DNA of 64,000 bases from Streptomyces sp. B21-105. Its GTDB lineage: Bacteria; Actinomycetota; Actinomycetes; Streptomycetales; Streptomycetaceae. The notes beneath the pieces are model-generated. The model saw nothing but the letters and a program-made list of their open reading frames with translations. It did no database searches and was not told the origin of the DNA. Below, one piece after another: positions 17,957 through 26,011 of this stretch. The position numbers and the translations under genes are program-made. Every line of letters starts with the position of its first letter. Position 1 is the first letter of the stretch. The stretch is from NCBI RefSeq assembly GCF_036898465.1, contig NZ_JARUMJ010000001.1:5146001-5210000 (forward strand), read 5' to 3'.

Positions 17957-18245
17957 CATCAACGTCCGTAAGAACATGGGCACCTACTTCGACGGCGGCA
18001 CGCTGATGACCGCGAACTGGTCGAACTTCCTTGGCCAGCCGGGCCAAGGCCGCCTGTACTTCGCCGACATCACCGGTGACGGGAAAGCCGACCTCATGGT
18101 GCACGAGATGGACGGGAACATCAACGTCCGTAAGAACATGGGCACCTACTTCGACGGCGGCACGCTGATGACCGCGAACTGGTCGAACTTCCTTGGCCAG
18201 CCGGGCCAAGGCCGCCTGTACTTCGCCGACATCACCGGTGACGGC
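17957..18245 (+). repeat. Two nearly identical FG-GAP units in tandem
   Basis: The stretch from about 17957 (AACATCAACGTCCGTAAGAA) recurs 156 bp later from 18118 with essentially no base changes for over 120 bp, coding MGTYFDGGTLMTANWSNFLG both times. Neighbouring units at 17800 and 18270 are diverged versions. This shows recent unit duplication within the beta-propeller region. Confidence 0.8.
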
Positions 18246-18415
18246 AATTCGGACCTGGTGGTGCACACCACCGATGGCAACGTCAGTGTCCGCAGGAACA
18301 TGGGCACGTACTTCGACGGTGGTTACCCGGCCAGTTCCTACTGGTCCAACTTCCTTGGGGGCGACGGCCCCGATCAGGGACGGCTCTACCTCGAGTAGGA
18401 GCGGCCTGCACCGTA

Positions 18416-18451
18416 GGGGGTGGGGCGAGTGACCGAATTCGCCCCACCCCC
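18416..18451 (+). terminator. Strong hairpin after the FG-GAP gene
   Basis: GGGGGTGGGGCGA (18416-18428) pairs perfectly with TCGCCCCACCCCC (18439-18451) across a 10-nt loop, 18 bp after the stop codon. No T-run follows, as is common in Streptomyces. Confidence 0.8.
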
Positions 18452-18678
18452 TGCTGGCCGCGGTCTGGGCGTCTGGCTACTCAGTGCGACCAAGTGGAAT
18501 CGCATCCCGTTCGTAACCTCCTCCGGTCACAAGAGCCACATGGGCCCCTTATTCTGACAGTAATATCCGCAGATCTTTACGGGGGCTTCCTTGATGGTTG
18601 AATCACGCCTGCCAACCGTCTCTGTGGTCATACCCGTGTGCAATGCGATGCCCTATCTGGAGCAGACGCTCGCATCGG

Positions 18679-20437
18679 CCTCGATTCTTCACTGGCGGTG
18701 TGACGCCGGTCGGCTCGGCGACTTGCCCGTAATATCCCCTGCCGTTCGAGGATGGGCCGTCGCGTGACGCTGCGGGGCGTCGGGTTCCACGGGCCCGAGG
18801 GTGCTGCGGGTTCCCTCCTCTCCGGTGTCGTTGGGGCGGGGCCGGTCGTCAGGTGTCGGCCGGGAGGCCGGTTGCGTGTCGCCAGGCGGTGGCGAACGCG
18901 GGTGCCCAGGGCCAGGTGCGGTCGAGGTGCAGGGTGCGCCGGCGGGCGTGGGTGGTGAGGCGGGCGGGCAGGTGATAGAGCTTCGTCCGGATTGTCTCCG
19001 GTTCGGCGGCGGCGAGTTCGGGTTCGTCGTGCAGGAGGAGGAGTCGGGTCCAGGCGTCGAGGTCGGCGGCGAGGGTGGCGGCCAGCATCCAGGCGGCGTT
19101 GAGCTGGAAGGACTTGGAGGGCAGTAGCCCGAGCCCGACTCTCTTGATCGCTTTGATGCGGTCCTCGACCTCGGCGTGATCACGGTAGAGAGCGTCGACG
19201 AACCACACCTGTCCGGAGCCTGGGACCCCGGAAAGCCCCTGGTGGGTGGGGATGTTCGTGGCGACGATCTGGTAGCGCCAGCCGGTGCGCTGCTCGAACG
19301 CGGTCAGCTTCTTCAGGTCGCGGCGCGAGGGTTTGACCCGGCGCACGATCAGCCGTGTCCCCTCGGGCCAGCCGGTCAGGTCGCGGACCCCGGTCAGCTC
19401 GGCGACCTGGTAGGTGACCTTCTCCCCGTCCGGGCCCTTGATCTCGTGGACCTCGCCGTCCTGGCGCAGCGCGTCACTCCACACGTCCGCGGGCAGCAGT
19501 GCGATCGCTCTCTCGTCGGCGGTGTTGATGGCCCAGCCGGTGATCCAGCGCACCCGGCGGCGGCTGGTGGTCAGCGCCTGCAGATGCTCAAGGAGGCCAT
19601 GACTGAAGGCCGCGCCGTCGATCCGGATCAGCAGCTTCGACCACAGCGGCAGCGGGAGCTGGTGCAGGGCTGCCGCGAGGACGCTCTTGTGGTCGGCGAT
19701 GTCGTTGGCCGCGGCGTTGCCCGGCCGCAGCAGCATCGTCACGCATTCGCGGGTGTTGGCCAGCCAGGCTCCCAGCGGGTGATGCCCGTAGCTGCCCTTG
19801 AACGTGCCGGCCGCGCCGTCCTTCTTGCTGGTGCAGGTCACGAGGGTGGCGTCGAGATCGAGGACGTACCAGTTGGTGAGCTTGCGCCCGCATACCGAGA
19901 TCCAGGGAAACCCGCCGGGGCGCAGGGCGAGCAGCGTCCACACCCCACGCCGTATCACGGCACGGACGCGCTCCACCCGGGCTGCGACCGGGCCGTCGAT
20001 GGCTTCCAGCGTGCGCCACAGGGTGCTGTCCGAGACCGGACAGGGGAACAACGGCCGCCAGTGATGCTGCAGTTGCTCGGCCTGCAGGATGTTCCTCGCG
20101 CCGAGGACGATCGCGCAAGCCAGCTGGACAAGGGCCATCCCGCGATCCCGCCACCCCGGCCCGACGCCCTGCGGCAGCGCGGCGGTCAGGGCCCGGGTCA
20201 GCCCGACGCGGTCCGCTATCCGGCGCAGCAGCACCACGCCCGCGTGCCCGACCAGGTTCTTGCCGTCGGCCCGCACGACGAGCCGGTGATTCCATTCGGT
20301 AGCCTGCACCTGTCGGGTGCCCCCACTCTGCGACGTTCTTGATCTAGGAAATCCAGATCATCGCAGGTCAGGGGCACCCTTCTGCTGTCAGGTCGTCACA
20401 TCGCTGGCGGACGGCCCTCGTAGCTGAATACACGAGG
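18679..20437 (-). mobile_element. IS1380-family insertion sequence (1759 bp)
   Basis: The ends begin CCTCG on both sides (left 18679; right, inverted, from 20437) with a subterminal GTGTGACG/GATGTGACG similarity. The 4-bp target TCGG is duplicated at 18675-18678 and 20438-20441, the size expected for this family. Removing the element and one TCGG restores the glycosyltransferase codons exactly (CTC GCA TCG GTG GCC). Confidence 0.85.
18849..20309 (-). CDS. IS1380-family transposase
   Basis: 486 aa, full length for the family. DDE residues can be placed in YVLDLDATLVTCTSKKDGA (first Asp), SKLLIRIDGAAFSHGLLEHL (second Asp) and YRDHAEVEDRIKAIKRVGLG (Glu). The C-terminal part LNAAWMLAATLAADLDAWTRLLLL is the conserved helical tail. 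No frameshift or stop is seen, so the element is probably competent to move. It is transcribed against the gene it interrupts. Confidence 0.9.
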   Translation of the reverse strand: MQATEWNHRLVVRADGKNLVGHAGVVLLRRIADRVGLTRALTAALPQGVGPGWRDRGMALVQLACAIVLGARNILQAEQLQHHWRPLFPCPVSDSTLWRTLEAIDGPVAARVERVRAVIRRGVWTLLALRPGGFPWISVCGRKLTNWYVLDLDATLVTCTSKKDGAAGTFKGSYGHHPLGAWLANTRECVTMLLRPGNAAANDIADHKSVLAAALHQLPLPLWSKLLIRIDGAAFSHGLLEHLQALTTSRRRVRWITGWAINTADERAIALLPADVWSDALRQDGEVHEIKGPDGEKVTYQVAELTGVRDLTGWPEGTRLIVRRVKPSRRDLKKLTAFEQRTGWRYQIVATNIPTHQGLSGVPGSGQVWFVDALYRDHAEVEDRIKAIKRVGLGLLPSKSFQLNAAWMLAATLAADLDAWTRLLLLHDEPELAAAEPETIRTKLYHLPARLTTHARRRTLHLDRTWPWAPAFATAWRHATGLPADT

Positions 20438-22152
20438 TCGGTGGCCGGGCAGAGCATCGGCATGGACGCCCTCGAGGTCGTCGCCGTCGACGACGGCAGC
20501 ACGGACGGCAGCGGCGAGGTCCTCGACGCCTGGGCCAAGGACAGGCCCTGGCGGATGACGGTAATCCACCAGGAGGCGTCGGGCGGGCCGAGTCGCCCCC
20601 GCAATGTCGGGCTTGATCACGCGACCGGACGCTATGTGTTCTTCCTCGACGGCGACGACTGCCTGGGCCCGGAGGCGCTGGAGCGGCTCGTCGCCATGGC
20701 CGAGAAGAACGGCGCCGACACCGTCCTGGCCAAGCTCGTGGCCGTGGGCCGGGCGATCCGCCCCGAGGTCCGCGAGGTCTTCGTGAAGAACGTGGACCGT
20801 GTGGATCAGGCGGCCGTCTACTACACGCTGATGCCGTTCAAACTTTTTAGGCGCAGCATGATCGAGGAGCACCGGATCCGCTTCCCCGAGCACATGCGGA
20901 TCAGCGAGGACCAGCACTTCGTCGCCCGCGCCTACCTCCACAGCACGGTCATCTCGATCCTTGCCGACTACGACTGCTACTACCTCGTCGGGCGTGGCGA
21001 TAAGGGCAACATCACGCACGGCGGTCTCGACTACCCGACCATGGTCGCCCAGGCGGCGGAGGTGGTGGCCCTCGTGAAGGACCTCACCGAGCCGGGCACC
21101 CTGCAAGACCGGCTGGTCGCCCGGCACGTCAAGGCCGAGTTGCTGCGCCGCTTCGACCGCCGGTACCTCGACGCCGACGACGCGGGCCGCAAGGAGTTCG
21201 CCGCCCTGGCCGCGCCGTTCGCCAAGGAATGGGTCACCCCCGGTGTGCGCGCCGAACTGGACGTCGCGGAGCGGCTGCGGGTGCACTGTCTGCGCGAAGG
21301 GCTGCTCGACGAGCTCGCCCAGGTCGTCGAGTGGGATCTGGCCGGCCGCCCGGGCAAGAACCAGGTGCGTGACGGCCGGCTGTACGCGGCCACACCGTTC
21401 CCGTCGGCATCCTCCGCCGCCTACGCGGAGCTGTGCGACATCACCGACGTGACGCTGGGCGTCAGCCCTCGGCGCCGGGTGGACAGGATCACCTGGAACG
21501 GAAGCGTCGTCGAGCTGTCCGGCTACGCCTATCTCGACCAGGTCGACACCGAGGACCTCACCACGGAGATCCTGCTGCGGCACTCCGCGACACAGCAGGA
21601 GATTGCCGTAACCGTGCAGCCTGAGTCGTCGCCCTATCTCACGGTGAGCCGGGGCAAGGAAACCTACGACTACGGCCTCGCCGACTTCCGCGTGTCGATC
21701 GACATCGCTTCCGTCGCCGGAGGGCGTTGCCTCGATCCCGGCACCTGGGAAGTCTCCCTGCGATGCACCACCCACGGCCTGTCCGCCCGCGGCGGCCTGG
21801 GCAAAGCCCTGGGACGCGACGTGCCCAGGGTCGATCGGCACGTCGTGCCACTCCCGGCGGCCAGCGGCCGGCTGCACACGGTGAGCATCGGCCCGGAGAA
21901 GGGAAAGCTCGTCCTGAAGATCCAGCCGGTACCCGCACCCCCGTCGAAGCTGTCCCGGCTGAAGAAGATGGCGCGACGCGTGACGAGCGCGTCGAACCGG
22001 CGCGGGGAATGAGCCAGCCCCCGCCCTCCAGCTTCCTCCACCAGTCCTGACCAACACCTGACTTGTCGACGTCCGCTGGCGCCGACTCATCACCGTGCAC
22101 ACGCACGCGTCGGCCGCGCTCTCCTGCCGACCGACGCGTTCTGGAGACAACA

Positions 22153-23895
22153 GTGAACATAGGCGCGCCCGAAAGAGCGGCCGACTTGGCCCCGCCCGCG
22201 AGACCTCGACCCGTTGTCCGTCACGCGACCAGGATCCGCATCCGGCTGCTGGTCCAGCCCTGGTGGCCTGCGGCCGGGGAGGTGGCGGTCAGCCTTGCGA
22301 CCGCACTCGGCTTCACCTACTGGGGGCTGACGGTCGGCAACAGCCCGATCACGCGGATCGGCCAGGTCAGCGGGCTGTCGAACCTTCAGTTCCGACTGGC
22401 GCTGCTCGTGCTGGTCGTCGTCGCCGTCGTGGGATGGGCGACCGTGCGGGGCAGCGAGCGGACGCGGGCGACGGCCGTTCGGCTGGGTGCAGCAGCCGTC
22501 GCCGGGTTGAGCACCGGATTCCTCGGAGCCGGCCAGGTCTTCGCGCTGCGGGGCACTCCGTGGCCGATCAATGGCCCTTACGGTGACAACAACCGCCTCC
22601 TCGGCTGGGCCGAGGAAGTGCTCCACACCGGCTCGATGCACGCCTTCTACCCACCGGCTGTGCCCTACCTCCTCGGGTACGCGGCCAAGACCGGATTCCT
22701 CGGCGGACAGCCGGCCTTCGGGCTCAAGTGGCTCTTCATCGCGTTCGTCGCGCTGACCGGACCGGCGGCCTATCTGGCCTGGCGGTCGTGCCTGTCACCG
22801 CTGCCCGCGCTCGCCGTCGGTCTGCTGCCCGCGCTGCAGCAGACCCTGTCGCACAAGCCGTACAGCCCGTTCGTGCTCGTCGTCCTCGTGCCGCTGATCG
22901 CCAAACTGCTGATGTGGCTGCGGGCCTCGCCCCACTTCACCACACGCGGAGCAGCGCTCCGGGGCGGATTCCTCGGCCTGCTGTTCGGACTCCTCTTCCT
23001 CGTCTACTCTGGCTGGCACCTGTGGTCGCTGCCCGGAGCGCTCATCGCCACCCTCTTCTTCTTCCCCTGGCGAACCGGAGCGAGGCGCGGCCTGCTGCTC
23101 CTCGGCAGCACCCTCGCCGGATTCCTGCTCGTGGCCGGCGTATACCTGCGCGTCCTGCTCAGCGCGGCCAGCACCCGTGACCAGTGGTGCTCCGGATACA
23201 CCCTGACCGAGCCCGCCTACATCGGCACAACCCCGCTTTCCAGCCGTGCCTGGGACGACCCGGGCGAGTACCCGGGCTTCGGCGAGTTCGCCGGGCTCCA
23301 CATGTACGCCGTGCTGGCCCTGGTCGGGCTCGGCGTGGCCGTCGCCATCGGACTACGTGAGGCCGTGGTGATCGCGCCCCTCGCCTGCTTCGGCAGTGCA
23401 TGGCTGATCCGGTTCTGGCTGGCCGGCCACATGGAGGCCGATCAACAAGTTCAGCTGTTCCCGCGCACCATGATGCAGATTCAGGCGACGCTCACCGCCC
23501 TCGCCGTGCTGGCCTGCCTCCTCACGGTGCGCAAGCTCGCACCACTCGTTCAGTCACGGACCACAGACAGGCCCGATACCCAGCGGCGGTTCACCGCTGT
23601 CGGCGCGCTGCTCGCGCTGGCGCTGGCTGGCGGGATGATCGGCTCGTACTTCAGCAACCAGTACCTGCCGACCCTGCCCGAGGAGAAACTCGCGGGCACG
23701 CTCGCGTGGCAGTCCCACCAGTTCCGCAAGCCCGACGGGAACTGCCCGAAGTACGCCAACCACGGCACCTGCCGGGACTACCCCAAGCGCACCATCATCC
23801 ACGACGCCCCTCCGGTCGAGCGGATGGTGTGTGAGTACCCCTGGCGCAAGGTGTCGTCCGACGGGTCGATCTCCCTGCTGCTCACCCAGCCCTGA
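22153..23895 (+). CDS. Polytopic membrane protein, AftA-like GT-C candidate
   Basis: 580 aa from a GTG at 22153 with GGAG six bases upstream. About 12 hydrophobic segments alternate with loops. A periplasmic loop PYGDNNRLLGWAEEVLHTGSMHAFYPPAVPYLLGY carries a YPP motif and acidic residues as in GT-C arabinofuranosyltransferases of the AftA type. The C-terminal ~100 residues are extracytoplasmic with three cysteines (NCPKY, GTCRDYP, MVCEYPW). It lies 140 bp after the GT2 gene on the same strand, so a joint role in polyprenyl-linked wall glycan assembly is likely. The AftA link is a pattern match only. Confidence 0.55.
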   Translation: MNIGAPERAADLAPPARPRPVVRHATRIRIRLLVQPWWPAAGEVAVSLATALGFTYWGLTVGNSPITRIGQVSGLSNLQFRLALLVLVVVAVVGWATVRGSERTRATAVRLGAAAVAGLSTGFLGAGQVFALRGTPWPINGPYGDNNRLLGWAEEVLHTGSMHAFYPPAVPYLLGYAAKTGFLGGQPAFGLKWLFIAFVALTGPAAYLAWRSCLSPLPALAVGLLPALQQTLSHKPYSPFVLVVLVPLIAKLLMWLRASPHFTTRGAALRGGFLGLLFGLLFLVYSGWHLWSLPGALIATLFFFPWRTGARRGLLLLGSTLAGFLLVAGVYLRVLLSAASTRDQWCSGYTLTEPAYIGTTPLSSRAWDDPGEYPGFGEFAGLHMYAVLALVGLGVAVAIGLREAVVIAPLACFGSAWLIRFWLAGHMEADQQVQLFPRTMMQIQATLTALAVLACLLTVRKLAPLVQSRTTDRPDTQRRFTAVGALLALALAGGMIGSYFSNQYLPTLPEEKLAGTLAWQSHQFRKPDGNCPKYANHGTCRDYPKRTIIHDAPPVERMVCEYPWRKVSSDGSISLLLTQP

Positions 23896-24101
23896 CGCGA
23901 TGCGCTCTGGAAGCGAGGCCGTAGCGCGGGCTGCCGCGGGTGTCTCTACACGCTCGGAGCAGCCCTCGCTGGCAGGCGACCGCACCTGCGTGCAGGGCAC
24001 ACCGCGTGCTACATCCTTGGCCAGAAGGCAGGAGCCCCCACCCCAGTCGCCACAGCTCTCGTTCGGACGGGGTGTCCTCGTGCCATCCGAGGGAGGTGCG
24101 T

Positions 24102-24218
24102 ACCTTCTCCCCCACCGCGATCAACATGATCCGCCTCGACGCCCACTGGGGCCAGCAGCCCGCTCGGCCCAACCGCACCAGCAACCTCGAACAGCTCAAG
24201 TACCGACTCACCGCCTGA
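24102..24218 (+). pseudogene. Transposase C-terminal relic (IS1182-like)
   Basis: The frame reads TFSPTAINMIRLDAHWGQQP and PNRTSNLEQLKYRLTA before a stop. This resembles the tail of IS1182-type transposases of actinomycetes (RLxAxW, RTSHLxxL). No upstream catalytic part remains. Confidence 0.4.
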
Positions 24219-24228
24219 ACATCAGGAA

Positions 24229-24987
24229 TTGCGCAGCAGAGGCCACAGCAGTGCCAATCCATGCGTGTGCGTGACGTTGCCGCCAGGCTCCCCTTCGTCA
24301 GCGAGTAGCTCGTCGGCAAGCGGCCCACCCGGGCCGACGACCGCCACGGGGCTCCGTACTCTGGCCCACGACTACGCCGAAGCCGACGCCACCGACGGCA
24401 ACGGGCGCTTTCTGACGAGCCCGTCGTTGTACTGGGCCGACGCCGTCCGGCCGCTGACCGATGCCGGCTGGGCTCGCGACGGCGCGGCCGAACGCGGCAC
24501 CGTCGAGATCATCGCCCCCGACGGGCAAGCAGGCGTCCTGATCGACAACCGCCTCTCTGACTGGGACGACGAAACCGTCACGCTATGGGCCGGTCCTCCG
24601 GGTTGGAACACTCGCGCGGAGGCGTTCTTCACAGCCTGCACCCCGTCTCACCTGTTCGCCGCGACGGCAGCCGCCGTGACAGATTCAGCCCCGGTGATCC
24701 GTGAGCGGCACCAGATCAACCGCAAGGTGGATTACCTGGTCACGCTCACCCCAGTCGGCCCAACCGCCCCCAGATCTCTCGGGCTCCGACCCCGCTCGAC
24801 GTGCGCCGCGCCGCTGTTGCCCAGGCCGTCCACCGCGCCGCACGCACCCCGCAGACACCCGCCGACCTCCGCGTCATGGCCGCCCGCAGCCGCACCGCGA
24901 ATTCGGCACAGAACCGGTCGAGTAATTCCGCACACTCTCGGGGCCAAGCGGACGGCCAGCCTGTCGGCCCCACGCCACAGCCGCTGA
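24229..24987 (+). pseudogene. DUF317 domain protein, probably degenerate
   Basis: Residues about 45-185 read as one DUF317 repeat: SPSLYWADAVRPLTDAGW, VEIIAPDGQAGVLIDNRLSD, WDDETVTLWAGPPGWNTRAEAFFTACTPSHLFAATAAAVTDSAPVIRERHQI. DUF317 proteins are common near mobile elements in Streptomyces and usually carry two such repeats; only one is here. After about 24775 the frame turns into low-complexity Arg/Pro and better coding appears in another frame (24801-25500), so a frameshift or fusion is likely. The start is uncertain. Function unknown. Confidence 0.55.
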
Positions 24988-25499
24988 CCCCGGCGCCCCG
25001 GGCCTTCCGGGGCATCACCTTTGCCCGAAGCACCTCCCAAGCCGGGAGTTCCGCCATGCCCGATGCCACCGCACTCGACCAGGCCACAGCCATGATTGAG
25101 AAAGCCTGGGGCCGCCCTATCGACCTGGAACGGATCACCAGCTCAGCGGCGGACCTTCGCGTCGGCCAAGCCGAGAGCCGCACATCCCTGCAGGCGATCA
25201 GCCACGTGATCGAAGCGCGTGAAGCCGCCGCGACCGTGGACTGGGCCCCAGCAGTCCGGCTGGCTCAGGCTGCTGTCGTCCGCTCCGGGCACGCGCCACG
25301 CGCCCTGGACCAGACGCCCGACCAGCCCGCTCCTTCGGCCGCTGTCGGCCCGTCGGTGGCCAGTCCGGGGCCGCATCGCTGCACTGTGCAGCAGCCGGTA
25401 GCGCAGCTTCTTCCGCTGCCGCAGGTGTGCCGCCTGGGCCGTACGAACGGCCGCGTGCCCTTCGCTGACACTGGCGGCGACCGCCGTGCTGAATCCGAA
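24801..25499 (+). pseudogene. Unrecognised coding remnant
   Basis: The frame continuing from 24801 has plausible protein sequence (RRAAVAQAVHRAARTPQT, then ATAMIEKAWGRPIDLERITS and SLQAISHVIEAREAAATVD) but no clear start, and its downstream end turns Pro/Arg-rich. It may be the C-terminal part of a mobilisation-type protein joined to the DUF317 remnant. I cannot name it. Confidence 0.3.
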
Positions 25500-25529
25500 T
25501 GGGCATGGGCGAGCGGTCATACTCCTGGC

Positions 25530-25931
25530 ATGAGCAGATACACCGAGATCATCGTGCTGGCGCGGAGGGCGGAAGGGGTGATGGAACCCCTGACCCGGCC
25601 CGACAAGAACCGGGAGTGGCACCAGTGCTTCACCCGGGTGGGCGACAACGTGTTCGCCGGATCGGGCAAGCCGTCCGAGGAGTGCTATACCTGGGTCATC
25701 CAGTTCATCCGCCGCAATTGGACCGGCCTGTTCGCGCATCTGGAGTTGCTGCCCTGGCCCGATCCGTGGTCGGTGCAGGTCCTGGTCCGTGACGAGGACG
25801 ACGACTGTTTCGGGCTGTGGATGCTCTACGACGGCAAGCTGACCGAGGTGCCGCTGCCGCAGACCCGGCGGGAGCCTTTCTCGGACACCATCGTCGGTGT
25901 GCTGTCCCGCACGGACCGTCCCGACCGCTGA
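25530..25931 (+). CDS. Small acidic protein, candidate immunity protein
   Basis: 133 aa from an ATG at 25530. It is compact, acidic and Trp-rich: RPDKNREWHQCFTRVGDNVFAGSGKPSEECYTWVIQFIRRNWTGLFAHLELLPWPDPWSVQVLVRDEDDDCFGLWMLYDGK. No signal peptide. It faces the 3' end of the large RHS toxin gene (convergent, 80 bp apart). Small acidic cytosolic proteins beside an RHS toxin tip are typical of immunity proteins, though those usually share the toxin's strand, so the pairing is only a possibility. Confidence 0.55.
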   Translation: MSRYTEIIVLARRAEGVMEPLTRPDKNREWHQCFTRVGDNVFAGSGKPSEECYTWVIQFIRRNWTGLFAHLELLPWPDPWSVQVLVRDEDDDCFGLWMLYDGKLTEVPLPQTRREPFSDTIVGVLSRTDRPDR

Positions 25932-25939
25932 GAACGCAC

Positions 25940-25989
25940 GAGGCGGGGTGCCACCCCCGGCTGCTGCCGGAGGGCGGACACCTCGCCTC
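25940..25989. terminator. Bidirectional terminator between convergent genes
   Basis: GAGGCGGGGTG (25940-25950) pairs with CACCTCGCCTC (25979-25989) with one mismatch, and an inner hairpin CCGGCTGCTGCCGG sits in the loop. It lies between the stop codons of the small acidic protein and the RHS gene. Confidence 0.75.
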
Positions 25990-26011
25990 TGCCATGCGTC
26001 AGACCTCGCGA

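Larger units (their letters stand above)
13624..18398 (+). pseudogene. Secreted FG-GAP/VCBS-repeat protein, split by an IS
   Basis: The first part (13624-14115) encodes a signal peptide (basic [15 protein letters not shown], hydrophobic [16 protein letters not shown], cut near GASA) and a wall-protein head ([19 protein letters not shown]). The second part (14965-18398) continues exactly at WPK-TLAKPTLVENV and runs 1140 more residues: a DNRLR-like beta region, a fibronectin-like segment near TPTGLGTNPRTACL, and then seven or more FG-GAP repeats with DLNGDGNSDFW-type calcium-binding loops. With the IS removed the product would be about 1300 aa, secreted and Ca-binding. Related proteins flank RHS genes in Streptomyces. 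As it stands it is disrupted. Confidence 0.85.
18594..22012 (+). pseudogene. GT2 family glycosyltransferase, split by IS1380
   Basis: The first 28 codons (ATG at 18594) give MVESRLPTVSVVIPVCNAMP and PYLEQTLAS. After the IS the frame resumes at VAGQSIGMDALEVVAVDDGS (20438 on). Together they form the classic GT-A nucleotide-sugar fold with DDGSTDGSGEVLD and the metal-binding FLDGDDC. The full product would be about 552 aa: a catalytic domain of about 230 residues and a long C-terminal region of TarS/CsbB-like type with a beta-rich tail. Such enzymes glycosylate wall polymers or export-linked glycans. The next gene, an AftA-like membrane protein, suggests a shared wall-glycan role. At present the gene is inactivated. 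Confidence 0.85.

Noticed and set aside
14946..18266. 1106-aa open frame on the minus strand
   Set aside because: Antisense of the FG-GAP gene; the plus strand has clear repeats and family motifs, while this frame has none. High GC keeps such shadows open.
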